A program made the translations under genes and the position numbers. Shown in pieces: positions 21,885-33,158 of a stretch of 64,000 bases of DNA (position 1 is the first letter of the stretch; the number at the start of each line of letters is the position of its first letter). This stretch comes from Telopea speciosissima (taxonomy: Eukaryota; Streptophyta; Magnoliopsida; Proteales; Proteaceae). The stretch is taken from NCBI RefSeq assembly GCF_018873765.1, contig NC_057921.1, positions 68,189,557-68,253,556 of the forward strand, read 5' to 3'. The notes beneath the pieces are model-generated. The model saw only the letters and a list, made by a program, of their open reading frames with translations, was not told the DNA's origin and did no database searches.

Positions 21885-22795
21885 CAAGCCACACCATTGT
21901 ACACGTCATCGATAGGCCTTTCTTTGCCAAGGAATCAGCTAAACTGTTAATCTCTCATGAAGTAAAATTTAAAAAACAAGTTTCAAAACAAGATAAAAGA
22001 TGGACAATATCTTCCAAGATGGTTCACAAATTGAGCATTGAAGTCAATAATCCACCTTGTAGATATGAGATCACATTTTTTTTATCTGAATCCAACAACA
22101 CATGATCAAAACCCTTTGAATTGCCTCCAACATTGATAAGTGAATGGCTAAAGCTTCTCCAATCATAGAATCAATGAAAGTCGCAAGGACGGACACAACA
22201 TGTAGAGGTCGTTAATGACAATCACGACAAATAATACCTAGTCCATGAGATGATGTATTTGAAGGTAAACTCGCATCACAATTGATCATCACCACACCTG
22301 GAGGTGTGGCAGCCCAAACTAGTAATGTGTTTGAAGGTATGGGTATACAAGTCGGTTGCACAATAGCATCAGATAGGGCTTTGAGAAATTCATTGAAAGC
22401 CAAAACAAAAACTTGTATCACTTTTTCTGGTGCCCAGTTTCTACGGCCAAATATAGCATCGTTTCTAGCTTTCCATAACGTCCAATAAATAAATGTGCAG
22501 AGAGCAACTAAAGCCGGACAAGTTACCTATCATGTGGGGCGAATGAGTCCCCAAGCTGGATCCACTAACACAACGAAGGATCCTCTCTTGGTGGTATTAC
22601 AATTCCCAAAGCACTACCAAACCATACCGCCCGTGCAAAAGAATAACCTAACAAGATATGTGAGATAGTTTTAGTGCAGTCACAATGAGAACACCAACCA
22701 TACAGTGGTATATTTCGATGTTGTAATACATTTGATGTTGCAACACCTGATACAAATGATCTCCATAAAAAACATTGAATTTCCCCTTCACTATT
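21885..22795 (-). mobile_element. L1-type LINE remnant (zf-RVT and RNase H region)
   Basis: On the minus strand, starting near 22795, the frames read a zf-RVT-like zinc-binding segment (CSHCDCTKTISHILLGYSFA, then FIYWTLWKARNDAIFG). This runs into an RNase H domain (GVVMINCDASLPSN, GLGIICRD, GEALAIHLSMLEAI, NSLADSLAKKGLS). This is the C-terminal part of a plant L1-type ORF2. It carries frameshifts and lacks the reverse-transcriptase core, so it is 5'-truncated and dead. Confidence 0.82.
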
Positions 22796-25700
22796 TTAAT
22801 TTTGTACTTTTACTTCAAGTCTACTCTACGCTACGACTCTGTCTCTCTCGATTCTCAACTCCCACAGGGACCCACGGTCCCACAATTAGCAGCAATCACA
22901 GTGCATCTAATATCAATAAGCCCAAGTTGAGAGAGGAAATAGTGTCCCTTATTCCCAGTTCCATCAGCTTCAAAGACACTATTGACACGTAAGGCAGATT
23001 ATTGTTTCAAGGGCATAAGATACTAATTCAAGATGGGCATTTGTATGACTTTCAACAGCAATGTTGTTGGGAATTTAAAAACCAAATATTAGAACAGTTA
23101 ATTTAGACCGTGTTGTATAACCGAATTGAAATCGGATTTAGACCCGAAGTGGAACTGTATTGGAGAACCAAACCGAGCAGGTTTGGATTCAGTATCCAAA
23201 TCCAGAACCGACTCATTTCTCGGTTCTATTTCGGGTCATACAATCAATTCATGGAACCGAATCGATTGACACCCTTACTTCCAGTAATTGTTGTACTCAC
23301 TTACCGAGTCATGTTCCGTCGGAACATACTTAGGTTGTGTTCAATCAATTAGAGAGAGAGAGAGAGAGAGAGCAAATGAATGTGAGAGGTAATAAACTCA
23401 CAGAATAAGGATCCAAAAGATGTCTCTCTAAGAGAGAAGAAAGAGAAACTACCCGTTGTTGGCGTGCAACAAAAGACCATCGACCCGATAAAATCTCATT
23501 CAACATCGAAAACAGTATATTGCATGTCGATAAGGTTACTGATAAACCTCAATCGGAGCAAAAATGGAACTAGAATCCACATGATTTGTAAGCCTAGAAT
23601 CTCACCAAAAACCTTGACCCTGCTTTCAAATAACCCTAACCTTACAATTTTCTCATTATATAATATGAAACACTTTTTTCTCTACTCCAAAATCAACGAG
23701 GGACCAAACACTTTTCACTAATTATATACTTTACTAAAAAAAACAATAGGGGAGGTCAATGGTTTTTTTTTTTTTTTTTGGTAAAATCAATGGTTTAAAT
23801 ATTATGAGAGACAAAAATAAGGAAAATCAAAAAATTATTTTAAATTTTTTTTTTTTTTTTCAATTCATTTAATACAAATGACATGACCATAAATATACAA
23901 TTCAACTCTTTGTTTTTTTTTTCTGGTAATCAACTCAATTCAACTCAACTGAACCGGGCCTTGTCCCAACTGAATCAAAACTTAGATTCAAAACCATATG
24001 TATTAGTACTCTTATCTTTGTCATTCCTAATGATAATTGTTGGCACAGGGCAGCACTGAAGCTATAAAATGATGGTTTCGTATCTTCGGAGAGGCGTTGT
24101 TTGCGCAATTGGCTATGCGTCTATTGATTGTCTGGACTTTTGTACAATGAATGGATCCGATGCTCCCTCTCTTGTCGTAGTAGGGTGCCCTTCCCTCTGT
24201 CTTCTTCCTCAAGACTCAACTTTCATGCGCTTGCTTTACCCAAAAAGAGGAAGAAAAAAAAAAAAAAATTCATGCTCTTGAAAGGTAAGTAGTTCGATCG
24301 TTTGAACTTCCAATCTTACCTTTTAAAAAATAAAAATTAAAAAGGAGAAAGAACGTTATCTGGGTACGTTGATTCTATGCCAAGACATAGGACAAGCAAA
24401 ATTACCGTCGCACCTCCATGAAAATGTGGAATTTCCTAAGAATATGGCAGTCATTTCGCTCATCCTTATATCTTGATAGAAAGATAACATACCACACATG
24501 CCCAGATAGCATTCTCTTTACCCCCAAAGGAAATATTATATTAGTAGGAGTGTAGGACATGTAAACTTACTTTGAATCATGAGAATGCATACATAAAAGT
24601 ATTGAAGGAAAGGGATTGCGGGGGATGTCTATCAGTATCAGGGGTCGAATCAAATGGGCCTGACTAGGATTCACTTTTACAATAATTGTAAAGAAAAGGA
24701 TAGCACTACTACTACTCCTCCTCCTACTCTTGATTAGAATGACTCGTCTTGGCTCATAGATTAGACCAAAGCAAGTGGCCTTTTTTTTTTCTTTCCTTCT
24801 TTATTTCTTTTCTTTCGGAATTGGGACATGGAGATATGTATATATATATATATATCTTTATTCATCCACACACCACACAGGCAGAGCAAAACAGGAGTTG
24901 AAGCGAAGTTTCCCCCATTTTGAATAAACAAAGAATTAATAATAATAATTAAGGAAGACTATACGTACACCTCCACGCACCACGCACTGCTCCAAAAAAA
25001 TTTTCCCTTTTCTTTTGAGGATGGGTTGTAGCTTTCTGGATCACTATTCATTATTATTGATTTGTTTTTGTTTATCTACGCAGGAAAAGATTTCAAACAT
25101 GGAGAATCTCCATCTCCAAACTCTTCACTTTTTGGAAGCTTATTGGAATCAACTTTGCTTGCCTTTTTCTCATAGCCGAAATATGGTAGGACAGGGGTTT
25201 TTATTTAGTTAAGTAACATCAGGAGCTCCCACAAACCCCAAAAAAATCAGTTCCTGCGTGAGTTCTCTGTTTCTGTACTTCAATTCCTTTTCTTTCCCTT
25301 CCCTTCCGTTTGAAGAGGATATCTAATTGTAACTTGCAAATGCCATCCGACACATCTTATCATTTTGATGGGGGTCTCTACTGTGACATGCCACCATGCC
25401 GGCCTAGATTAGCACTGGAAAGATGATCATTGATAACCACCCACCCACTTTCCACTTTCCACTTTCCACTTTCCAGATTTTTCCTATTGGCCTTTTGGTT
25501 TTAAAATATAATTAATAGCGTAGAGAAGTAGATCAGATGGTTAATTGATGCAGTAAATGAAGTTTTATAGTCAGGAACAAAGGATTTTAATCTCACATAA
25601 GAAGGACTACACTATAAAAGATCAAGCTAGCTTTTGGATTCTGGAGTCAGGGGTTCCCTGCAGCCCTGCTAGTGTGTTGACCGATCAGATCATAATAAGA

Positions 25701-26093
25701 AAGTCTAGTTGGTATAGAAAGTTAGGTGGTGTTCTGGTCGAGGGAGGGAAACAAAGGCCACGCGAGGGGAGAGGGAGAGAGGGAGACTACCATTTCTTCA
25801 GGAGCCTCAAAAGAAGTTGTATCTTAATTACTTGGTACTTACAGTAACATTGTAGGTCTGAAACCAAAGACTTGAAGAGGGGAAAAGGCTAACTTTATTA
25901 GATTTAACTTTCTTGGTTTTCCTTCATTTTATATATATTTGAGACTTTAGAGTTTATAGAACAGAGAGAGCCGCTGGATCGAAGTTGAATTCTCAGGGAG
26001 ATTTGAAAAGGGCCACCGTCCCTAGTTTCCCAAATTCTCATCTCCTCCTCCCCGGCCTTCCGTTGATTTGAGTCATTCCTACTTTCTCCATCT
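22796..26093. other. long intergenic stretch
   Basis: No supported gene. At 23102-23275 there is one end of a diverged hAT-like element, GAACCGA-rich and ending GATTGACACCC. A (GA)n microsatellite lies at about 23351-23372, poly-T/A tracts at 23765-23870, a (TA)n tract at about 24838-24856 and TTTCCAC heptamers at about 25448-25478. The remainder shows nothing I recognise. Confidence 0.4.
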
Positions 26094-26102
26094 TTTAAAG
26101 TT

Positions 26103-27396
26103 GGGGTTTTTTATAAATACCCCTTAAAAATGTCCATTTTTCTAAGTGCCCCCCTATAACTTTTCTAATTGCAAACACCTCTTGATTTTCAAAACAATGT
26201 AGCATTTTGATCTAACCTGTTAATCTGGGACGTTAGAGGTTAGTTTCAAGGAATCTAATGACCAAAATGCCTTTATGATAAAAACCAACCAAAATTAAAA
26301 AATAAAGTGACCAAATTGCTCTCATCTTCCCCAAATCGTTTAGGGTTTGAAATAGAAAATCGAAAAAACCCTAAACTCTATCCAAAAAATCAATAAAAAA
26401 AAACTCACCTGCAAAAGAAGTTGAATCCATCTTGCTCAGATGTGCTTGAATCGAACCCTCCAATTTAATGTTTGCCACACTCACCAATCTCAAAACCTTA
26501 GATCTATCAAAAAAAAACCAATAATATAAGTTTTACTTTCATGTAACTCACTATTGTAATCGTCAAAGCTGAAAAGATGCATCAAACCAACTCACGGTTG
26601 ATCTCACTACTATAGTCACCAAACAAATTATTAATTCTTCATGGATAAGCTTAGTGGGAACTCAAGAGCATGGGCTTAATGGGAACAATCGATGTCGACA
26701 CCCTTGCGGGTTTGGGGTTCTTAAGATGGATAAGCTTCACCAACAATAACTTCGATTGTTCCATACCTAGCATATGGAAGCTTGGTGCATTGAAATCGGT
26801 TCATCTGTCGAAAAATCATTTTCTTTGGTGAGATTCCAGATAATGCATATACAAAGATGGGATCTTTGAAGTTTCTGAATTTGGCAGAGAATGAATTTAC
26901 GGGTAAGATTCCGTCGTCGCTAGCTTGCTCAGTTACCTCGGCTTTTGGAGTTAAGGCTCGATGGGAATCAGTTTGAAGGAAATATTTTAGATTTCCAACA
27001 AAAGGATTTGAGATTGGTAAGTGTGGCAAACAATAAATTGGAGGGTCCGATTCCAACACAACTGATCAAAATGGATTCAGCTTCTTGTGCAGGTGAGTTT
27101 TCCTTATTGGTTTTTTGGATAGAGTTTAGGGTTTTTTTGATTTTCAGTTTCAAACCTAAACAAATGATTAGAGGAAGATGAGGGCAATTTGATCATTTTA
27201 TTTTTAAATTTTGATTGGATTTTATTATAAGGGCATTTTGATCATTAGATTTCCTACAACTAACCTCTAACGTCCCATATTAACATATTAGACCAAAGTG
27301 CTATACTGTTTAAAAAATAGAACGAGTTTACAATTAAAAAAGTTATAAGGGGCATTTAGACAAATGGACATTTTAGGTGGGCATTTGTAAAAATCC
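26103..27396. mobile_element. Mutator-type (Pack-MULE-like) element with long inverted arms and captured receptor-kinase fragment
   Basis: 1294 bp bounded by a perfect 9-bp direct repeat TTTAAAGTT (26094-26102 and 27397-27405), the duplication size of Mutator elements. The two ends are inverted copies of each other for about 397 bp (26103-26500 against 27000-27396). The outermost bases are GGGGTTTTTTATAAATACCC and, as complement, GGATTTTTACAAATGCCC. Inside, on the plus strand, lies a leucine-rich-repeat piece resembling pollen receptor-like kinases. There is no transposase, so the element is non-autonomous. Confidence 0.88.
26672..27094 (+). pseudogene. captured fragment of a PRK-type receptor-like kinase gene (LRR region)
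   Basis: Translating across frames gives MGTIDVDTLAGLGFL, then ISFTNNNFD, IPSIWKLGALKSVHLSKNHF, EIPDNAYTKMGSLKFLNLAE, EFTGKIPSSLAC, ELRLDGNQFEGNI, DFQQKDLRLVSVANNKLEGP and IPTQLIKMDSASCAG. This is the LRR order of plant pollen receptor-like kinases (PRK family), up to an exon end followed by GTGAG. The fragment has frameshifts and no kinase domain. Its last part (27000-27094) and the following intron-like sequence are repeated inverted in the left arm (26330-26500), so part of the captured gene lies in both arms of the host element. Confidence 0.8.
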
Positions 27397-27405
27397 TTTA
27401 AAGTT

Positions 27406-29195
27406 TAAACCCCGCCATCCTTTGGTGGTCATTGTCATTCACGTACGTTGCGGAAAAGATTTAAGACTTTATTTCAAGATCAGTTTCTCATATAGAGAGA
27501 GAGAGAGAGAGGGTGTTGTGGGTTTGTCGCAGATTCTGGATGGTGGAGAGTGGGGCCGTGTGCATATTAGAGAGACTAAAAACCCAACTCGTATGGCGCG
27601 CCAGGGCCACATGATAGAAAGTCATCCGATCCCTGGGTGGACTGGTGACCAAGTTGTCCAGTGGAGGAGTAGGGTCTCTCAGGGCATGGTCGGAAGTCGG
27701 GTTCCCTAATCCCTATACTCATATATATATCACTCACTATATGGGTCACCAGATCAAAGCATTTACATGGTGGAACCCACAGTCCCCTAGGTCACCACCG
27801 ATGTGAATTATGAATTGTGATAAGACCCAGGTACCGGTGGCTCCACAGTGCTTTGAGCCTTGAAGTTTGAAACAAATTGAACCCCACAGCCACAGGAACT
27901 TGCATGCATCACTGAGTTTTCCTTAATGGCTAAGACACTATGATTTTGAGAAAAGGAGGCGACAAGTGCATAGCCGTACTTGCAATCAATCATTCTTACC
28001 CTGTGCTTTGCTTTCTTAACAATGAACTCTCTTGAATCCATCTTCTAAAAATATATGGCCCACCGTCTTATGGGTCAATTCGGCTCTCCTCCAGCTGTGG
28101 CAGTAATTGGAGGATCAGCTTAGCCAAAAGAGTGGTGTTTGGATCATTTCACATGTGGGGTTTCCTGTTTTGACTGGGTTGGATCTTCCAGCTCCCTTCA
28201 CCTCTTGAGGAAAATCAGATCCATTATGGGCTATGGACTTTTCCCCCTTGAGTTAGGGTAAAAGTCGTTCGGAGGTAGGTTAAAAGTTAAAACCTAAGTT
28301 ACATTTCCCAGTGGCATCGATTTCCATTAGAACTATTGGTTTTTTAGTAGAAATTTCCTTTAAAACTGATTCATTATATAGAATATAGGGAGAAAGTTCT
28401 CTCTCCGGGAGTGTGGCCATAGAATACTACTTCCCATATTATCCGTGGGGTTCAACAACTCTTTGCTCAAAGCAGTTAATCCAAGGCTTGGTAGATCCAA
28501 CCTAAGGAAATGGGGTTCAAATCCCCTCCAAATTCATCTATACTATCTTCTCCATAAGTGTCCTCCGGCCCCCTTATCATGACATTAAAGTGTGTTAACT
28601 ACAGCAGTGTGTGTTTTTTTCCTTAACCAAACCTCCTTCCTTCTTCTAGAAAAACATTTTATTCATTGTCAACATGTAAAACCCATGGTTTATAGAAAGG
28701 AATTGGGCCAGATTGTAGTAGATGTCATTGACAAAACCCCTACTCCATAATGCTATTAAATTCCCTTGGAACAAACTGAAAAACACAAGAAACAAAAGAA
28801 AACAAAAGATAAAAGATAAGAACATGATATCCTCCAAAATGAATCTAATCTAGCTATAAAACTAACATTGCAACCATTGTAACCTGATTTTTTCACTTTT
28901 GGCTGGGTAGACCCCACAACAGAAACCGACGAAACTATTTAAGGATAACCATTTCCTCCGTGAGAGATATAAGACAGATCCTCCCTCAGTCCGTCGTGTA
29001 TTAATGTGCATTAGAAATTTATATCAGAAGAAGAAGATTCATCACTAATGTTTTAGCTAGCAGTAGGTATCCATGGGAAGAAAAAAGAAAGATCAGAAGA
29101 GGGATTAGAATTAAGGGAGATAGCAGAAGAAACTAAGGAAGCCCAAATGGGGATTTGGAGATCCGAAAAGAAAGAGAAAGCAATTTGTAAATTAC
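27406..29195. other. intergenic region
   Basis: No supported gene. A minus-strand frame at 27808-28041 (77 residues, MDSREFIVKKAKHRV...) is open but unrecognised. A piece at about 28386-28425 (GGGAGTGTGGCC) looks like one end of the MITE family found whole at 40805-40974. Confidence 0.35.
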
Positions 29196-29210
29196 ATGTT
29201 TGAAGAGGCC

Positions 29211-29456
29211 GATATGTATCAATGTAAGGAATATAAGCATGTGTGGAGGAAGGTGAATCAACCAGCAGATTACATTGTTTCTTTACCTACAGGTGATGTG
29301 GAGATTATTCTCCAACCAGTTAAATTTTCGGAGGATATGTATCAATGTAAGGAGTATAAGTATGTGTGGAAGAAGGTGAATCAACCAGCAGATTACATTG
29401 TCTCCTTACCTATCGGTGATGTGAAGATTATTCTCCAATCAGTTAAATTTTCGGAG
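29211..29456 (+). repeat. 123-bp in-frame tandem duplication in a LINE-like coding remnant
   Basis: Two adjacent 123-bp units (29211-29333, 29334-29456) at roughly 93-95% identity. The frame 29196-29468 stays open through both, giving two 41-residue units with CKEYKHVWRKVNQPADYIVS. The NQPADYI motif resembles the last helix of the RNase H domain of plant LINEs, so the source is probably a LINE tail. That identification is tentative. Confidence 0.75.
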
Positions 29457-29468
29457 GAACTTTATTAA

Positions 29469-29787
29469 TTGATTAAGGGGATGCTGATTTCTGTATCTAC
29501 TATTGATTGTAACTTCTTTATTTTTGACACTTTGATTGATATAGAACTGGTCCCATTTTAGTTCGGACCTCCCATTTTCCTTTTTAAACATATTTTAAAG
29601 AGGTTCTAGTTTGTATATTTATTTTTTTCTTTTTAATTTTTAATATAATTTACCAATCGAAAAACAAAAAAAAAATTACTTATCCCAAAAAAAACACCAG
29701 AAGATCCAGCTAAAAGAAAAGGAAGAGAAGATCAGAGCTTACATTAGATTGCATTACAAAAAAAATTAAGAAAATGATCAAAAGATG
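29469..29787. other. 3' flank of the second NHL gene
   Basis: AT-rich. Holds the probable 3' UTR of the minus-strand gene that ends at 29788. Confidence 0.35.
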
Positions 29788-30462
29788 TCAAATATCAACT
29801 CTGCAATCAGAAGATCGAAACAGGGGCACCTGACCAACAAACCCCTTCTTCAAACCAACAAGCATACCGCACTTGACATAAACTCTGTGGTGTCCACTCC
29901 AAAAGGGTCCAGCCTTCCACCTCAACCTTCCCAACACCACCAATCTCAAGCCCACCACCCCATACCCCTCATCCATCACCAGCCCATTCACTACCTCCAT
30001 CGACACCGGCACCGCCCTTCCCCCCAAAATCGGTGACAGAGCCACCGTGCTGTGCCGCTCTTGGAACAGCGGCGTCAACACGGTAGGCGGCGTGATCTCC
30101 TGGTTCCGGTAGGAGACGAAGGCCGAGAGACGGTCGTAGGAAATGGAAACCCGGCGGTTCAGGTTGCGAGTGACGATGGTGAACTGCATGGTGGTGGAGA
30201 TGATGGGAGGAGACGTGATGTTGAGGTCGTAGATGACCGCATTAACCACCGTAAATTGAGGCTTGTGGGGACGATACACTATCCACAGTATCAGAGCTGT
30301 CACTCCTACTAACATCACAAACATCGCAAGGAACGTCCACACCGCGTGTCGCAAGTGGGTAGCCGCGTAACGACCCTTGTTGGCCTTTTCTTTCGTCATT
30401 TTCCCGCCCTGCTTTTGGACCTCTGCTGAGCCTGAGTTTGGTTCTACTTCTTCGGACATCAA
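29788..30462 (-). CDS. NDR1/HIN1-like (LEA_2) protein, second copy
   Basis: Intronless, 224 residues. A basic cytosolic N-terminus (MMSEEVEPNSGSAEVQKQGG...) precedes a hydrophobic segment at about residues 40-62 (WTFLAMFVMLVGVTALILWI) and the LEA_2 domain. The domain has the family motif in altered form, VTRNLNRRVSISYDRL in place of the common NPNKKVGIYYD, and ends GRLRWKAGPFWSGHHRVYVKC. A second Met is at residue 2, so the start may be one codon later. Family members are plasma-membrane or ER proteins associated with defence and abiotic stress. It is only distantly similar to the other NHL protein of this window, so the two are not a recent tandem pair. Confidence 0.9.
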   Translation of the reverse strand: MMSEEVEPNSGSAEVQKQGGKMTKEKANKGRYAATHLRHAVWTFLAMFVMLVGVTALILWIVYRPHKPQFTVVNAVIYDLNITSPPIISTTMQFTIVTRNLNRRVSISYDRLSAFVSYRNQEITPPTVLTPLFQERHSTVALSPILGGRAVPVSMEVVNGLVMDEGYGVVGLRLVVLGRLRWKAGPFWSGHHRVYVKCGMLVGLKKGFVGQVPLFRSSDCRVDI

Positions 30463-31114
30463 ATCTGGATTCCAATCTAGGTTTGTTTATTTATTTAATT
30501 TATATATATATAGATAGACGAGGAGAATCTACGGGTCTTCTCTGTTGATATGAAAAGAAACATCCCAAAAAAGGATTAAGATTAAAGAAAAGCGCGCGCT
30601 TTCGTTGTTGAGAGGCACCGACTGAGACTTCTTCCTTCTTTCTGCTACAGTCTATACCGCTCTCTACTTTTCTTTCTCCTTCCAACGCTCTTTTTGTTAA
30701 TTCGTCTTTTTCTTCTGCTCCATGGCCTCTGTTACAGAAACTACAGGATCCAACATCTATTTAACAGGAAAAGAAAAGAAAAAGGGTTAGCAGGCTACTT
30801 CTTTTCTCTTGGATTAATTCATAACGGAAACTTATTAAGGAAATAGAATTGCAGATTGTTATTTTTAGTTTCTCTCTCTCTTATATAGATTAGACTTTAA
30901 CAGAAACTTATTAAGGATTAATTCATAACAGAAACTTATTAGGTGGTGGACGCCACCTCTCCCATTACATTTATTTGCAGCAGCAATACTGACTACAGAA
31001 AGCAGCGCTGGTGCAATTTGGCAAGGCCGCTTGTCCCACGCCAAGCCAAACCCATGCCACGCACCACCACAACACCCTACGTTGTACACGTGATAAACCC
31101 GGGTTCAGATCTCA
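30463..31114. other. upstream region of the second NHL gene
   Basis: Contains a TATA-like TATATATATA at about 30501-30510 that may serve the minus-strand gene. Near 30817-30950 there are repeated copies of GAAACTTATTA and GGATTAATTCATAAC. No coding sequence recognised. Confidence 0.35.
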
Positions 31115-31311
31115 GGTATTCAGATGCAGATCGTCTATGGCGCAGCTGGCCGTCCTGCCTGTGTTGCATAGATATAGGGTCGGGCGTAAAGACCGTTTTA
31201 CTCTCATTCGGGCAAGACGTTTGGGTAAGGGTATGGCGGTCTTTGCACGTGACCCTGTGTCTATGCAGCACAGGCAGGATGGACAGCTAAGCCGTAGACG
31301 ATCCAAATTCC
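31115..31311. mobile_element. foldback MITE, about 197 bp
   Basis: Two inverted arms of about 66 bp, 31128-31193 and 31229-31294, pair at roughly 85% (for example CTGCCTGTGTTGCATAGA against TCTATGCAGCACAGGCAG). The outer ends are GGTATT... and the complement GGAATT.... Flanks AGATCTCA and AGATACTCA could be a decayed 8- or 9-bp target duplication. The family is uncertain; Mutator-type is possible. Confidence 0.7.
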
Positions 31312-31320
31312 AGATACTCA

Positions 31321-31757
31321 TGGTTTATTTACAGGAAAAGGCTGGGCACGCCGCTAGGGTACCCAACAGGTGCCTCTCTTCTCCCTTTTTGAAAAGGATT
31401 CTCTTGCCCTTTTGTGTCCAGTTTTATGATTAGTGTATGTGAGTTTTATGATTAGTGTATGTGATTAGATTACTCAAAGCTGATGGTATGCAGCATACAC
31501 AATCCTTTCCATCTTTATTTATGGGCAAATGTTCTTTGCAATGGAGGTGCAGGATGCTCCTAGACACATGAGGTGCAAGATACACTTAAACATATGGGGG
31601 TGGATGAAATGATCGGCTCACCCCCCTCGTGCCCTATCCTAACCCATGTGTTTGGACACAGACTGCACTCCATACGCTCCCAGGTAAAGAATATCACACT
31701 GTTTATTAATATAAATATGAGAAAAAGGTTCCTTTACTACGGGCACAGGGTACACTA

Positions 31758-31797
<40 letters not shown>

Positions 31798-33158
31798 AAC
31801 ATGAAATGATATTTATGCTTATACAATATCATTTTGATGCACTTCCTTGGTGTGCTCTATGTTCTTGCTCAGAGTACCATCTCCTTAGACACATAACTTC
31901 ATATATTGCATTTCTTAGTCGGTGAGATCACGAATCTGAAGCCAAAACGAGAATGGCACGTGCATGGATGCCACTGCCATGTGTTCCAAGCTCAGACTTC
32001 AGAGAGACAACGAAGATATTAATATAACCCTTCATTCCCTTTGTTTTCTTAATTCTCATTACCGTCGAACTCTCTAAGTCTGTGAGTAACAGCAGCTTCA
32101 TTAAACATCTAATAACATTTGAAATAGTCTACTTATTACTTCAAACCAGTGTGAGTGACTTAGTAATATAGGCAAGAGTTACTGGTGGAGTACAAATGTT
32201 AGTTTAAAAAAGAGACATTAAAAAAGAAAAAGACATCAAAAACCTCAATAATCTAATTAAGAAAAAAGATGAACACCATAATTAGTATCCTTATTGTATA
32301 AGTGGCCTTGTAGTTTTCATTCCCGAATTCCGGGCCTCCTCTGGGATTCTAGATTTCTAGATTTGTGGAGTCTGGACTATGAAACCAATTCTGATCAGTT
32401 GTTAGTTCAGAGCTCAAAGTCTCAAATTCGAGTTCAACCGATCATCAACTATGCGGTCCCTGAGTCTGACAGTCTCCACTACAAAACGATTTACTCTTAC
32501 GAGGCGGAAGTCCGAGGCGGGCCATTTGCAGTTTTACTTTTCAGAGGATAAAAAGGGTTTTTACCAATTTCATCCCTCCCCGTATCCCCTTATCAAAAAA
32601 TTTCGTCTCGCCTACTTATGAGATTTCAATTTTCAAATACATTCCTCGAGGTATTAAGTTTGGCACACTAGAGTAAGATGTTCAAATTGATAAAATCAAG
32701 TACCTTACTCATTTTTCCCAAGATTTCTAAAATTCTCTGATCTAATTACAAATGAAAATAGATTAACTAACTAATTTAGGCGCAGATACATAATAAGATT
32801 GAGAAAAAGTTGATTCAATTGGTACAGAGGCTTTTGAATACTCCAGTAAGTAGAGGTAATCTGATTTAGATTAGAAAAAATTTTATAAAAAAAAAAAAAG
32901 ACATAAACCTCAAATGACTCTAGGAGAAGTTATGAGGAAAAACATACACAGCTTAGAACTAATACTAAATATGATTTTAAAAAAAATTGAATGCAGAAAA
33001 AATATCCATGTAACCAACCTCATTTAATTGGAATAAAGCTGAGTCCAATTGTATTTACAGCGAAAACAGATACACGTATTTATCTCATCATGACTCTGCA
33101 AACCCAACATCGATATAGGGGAAAAGGCTTTTGCCAATCAAGGAAGGTTTTCCACCAG
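31321..33158. other. intergenic region downstream of PRR5
   Basis: A (TC)n microsatellite lies at about 31761-31794. The rest is AT-rich with the PRR5 3' UTR expected near 33000-33158. A frame at 32294-32551 is open but unrecognised. Confidence 0.35.

Noticed and set aside
27808-28041. 77-residue minus-strand frame MDSREFIVKK...
   Set aside because: Looks mildly protein-like but matches nothing known to me and has no neighbouring exon.
28480-28530. tRNA gene suggested by GGGGTTCAAATCCCC
   Set aside because: The T-arm-like stem is present but no matching acceptor stem, D-arm or anticodon arm can be drawn at the right spacing; more likely a decayed SINE or chance.
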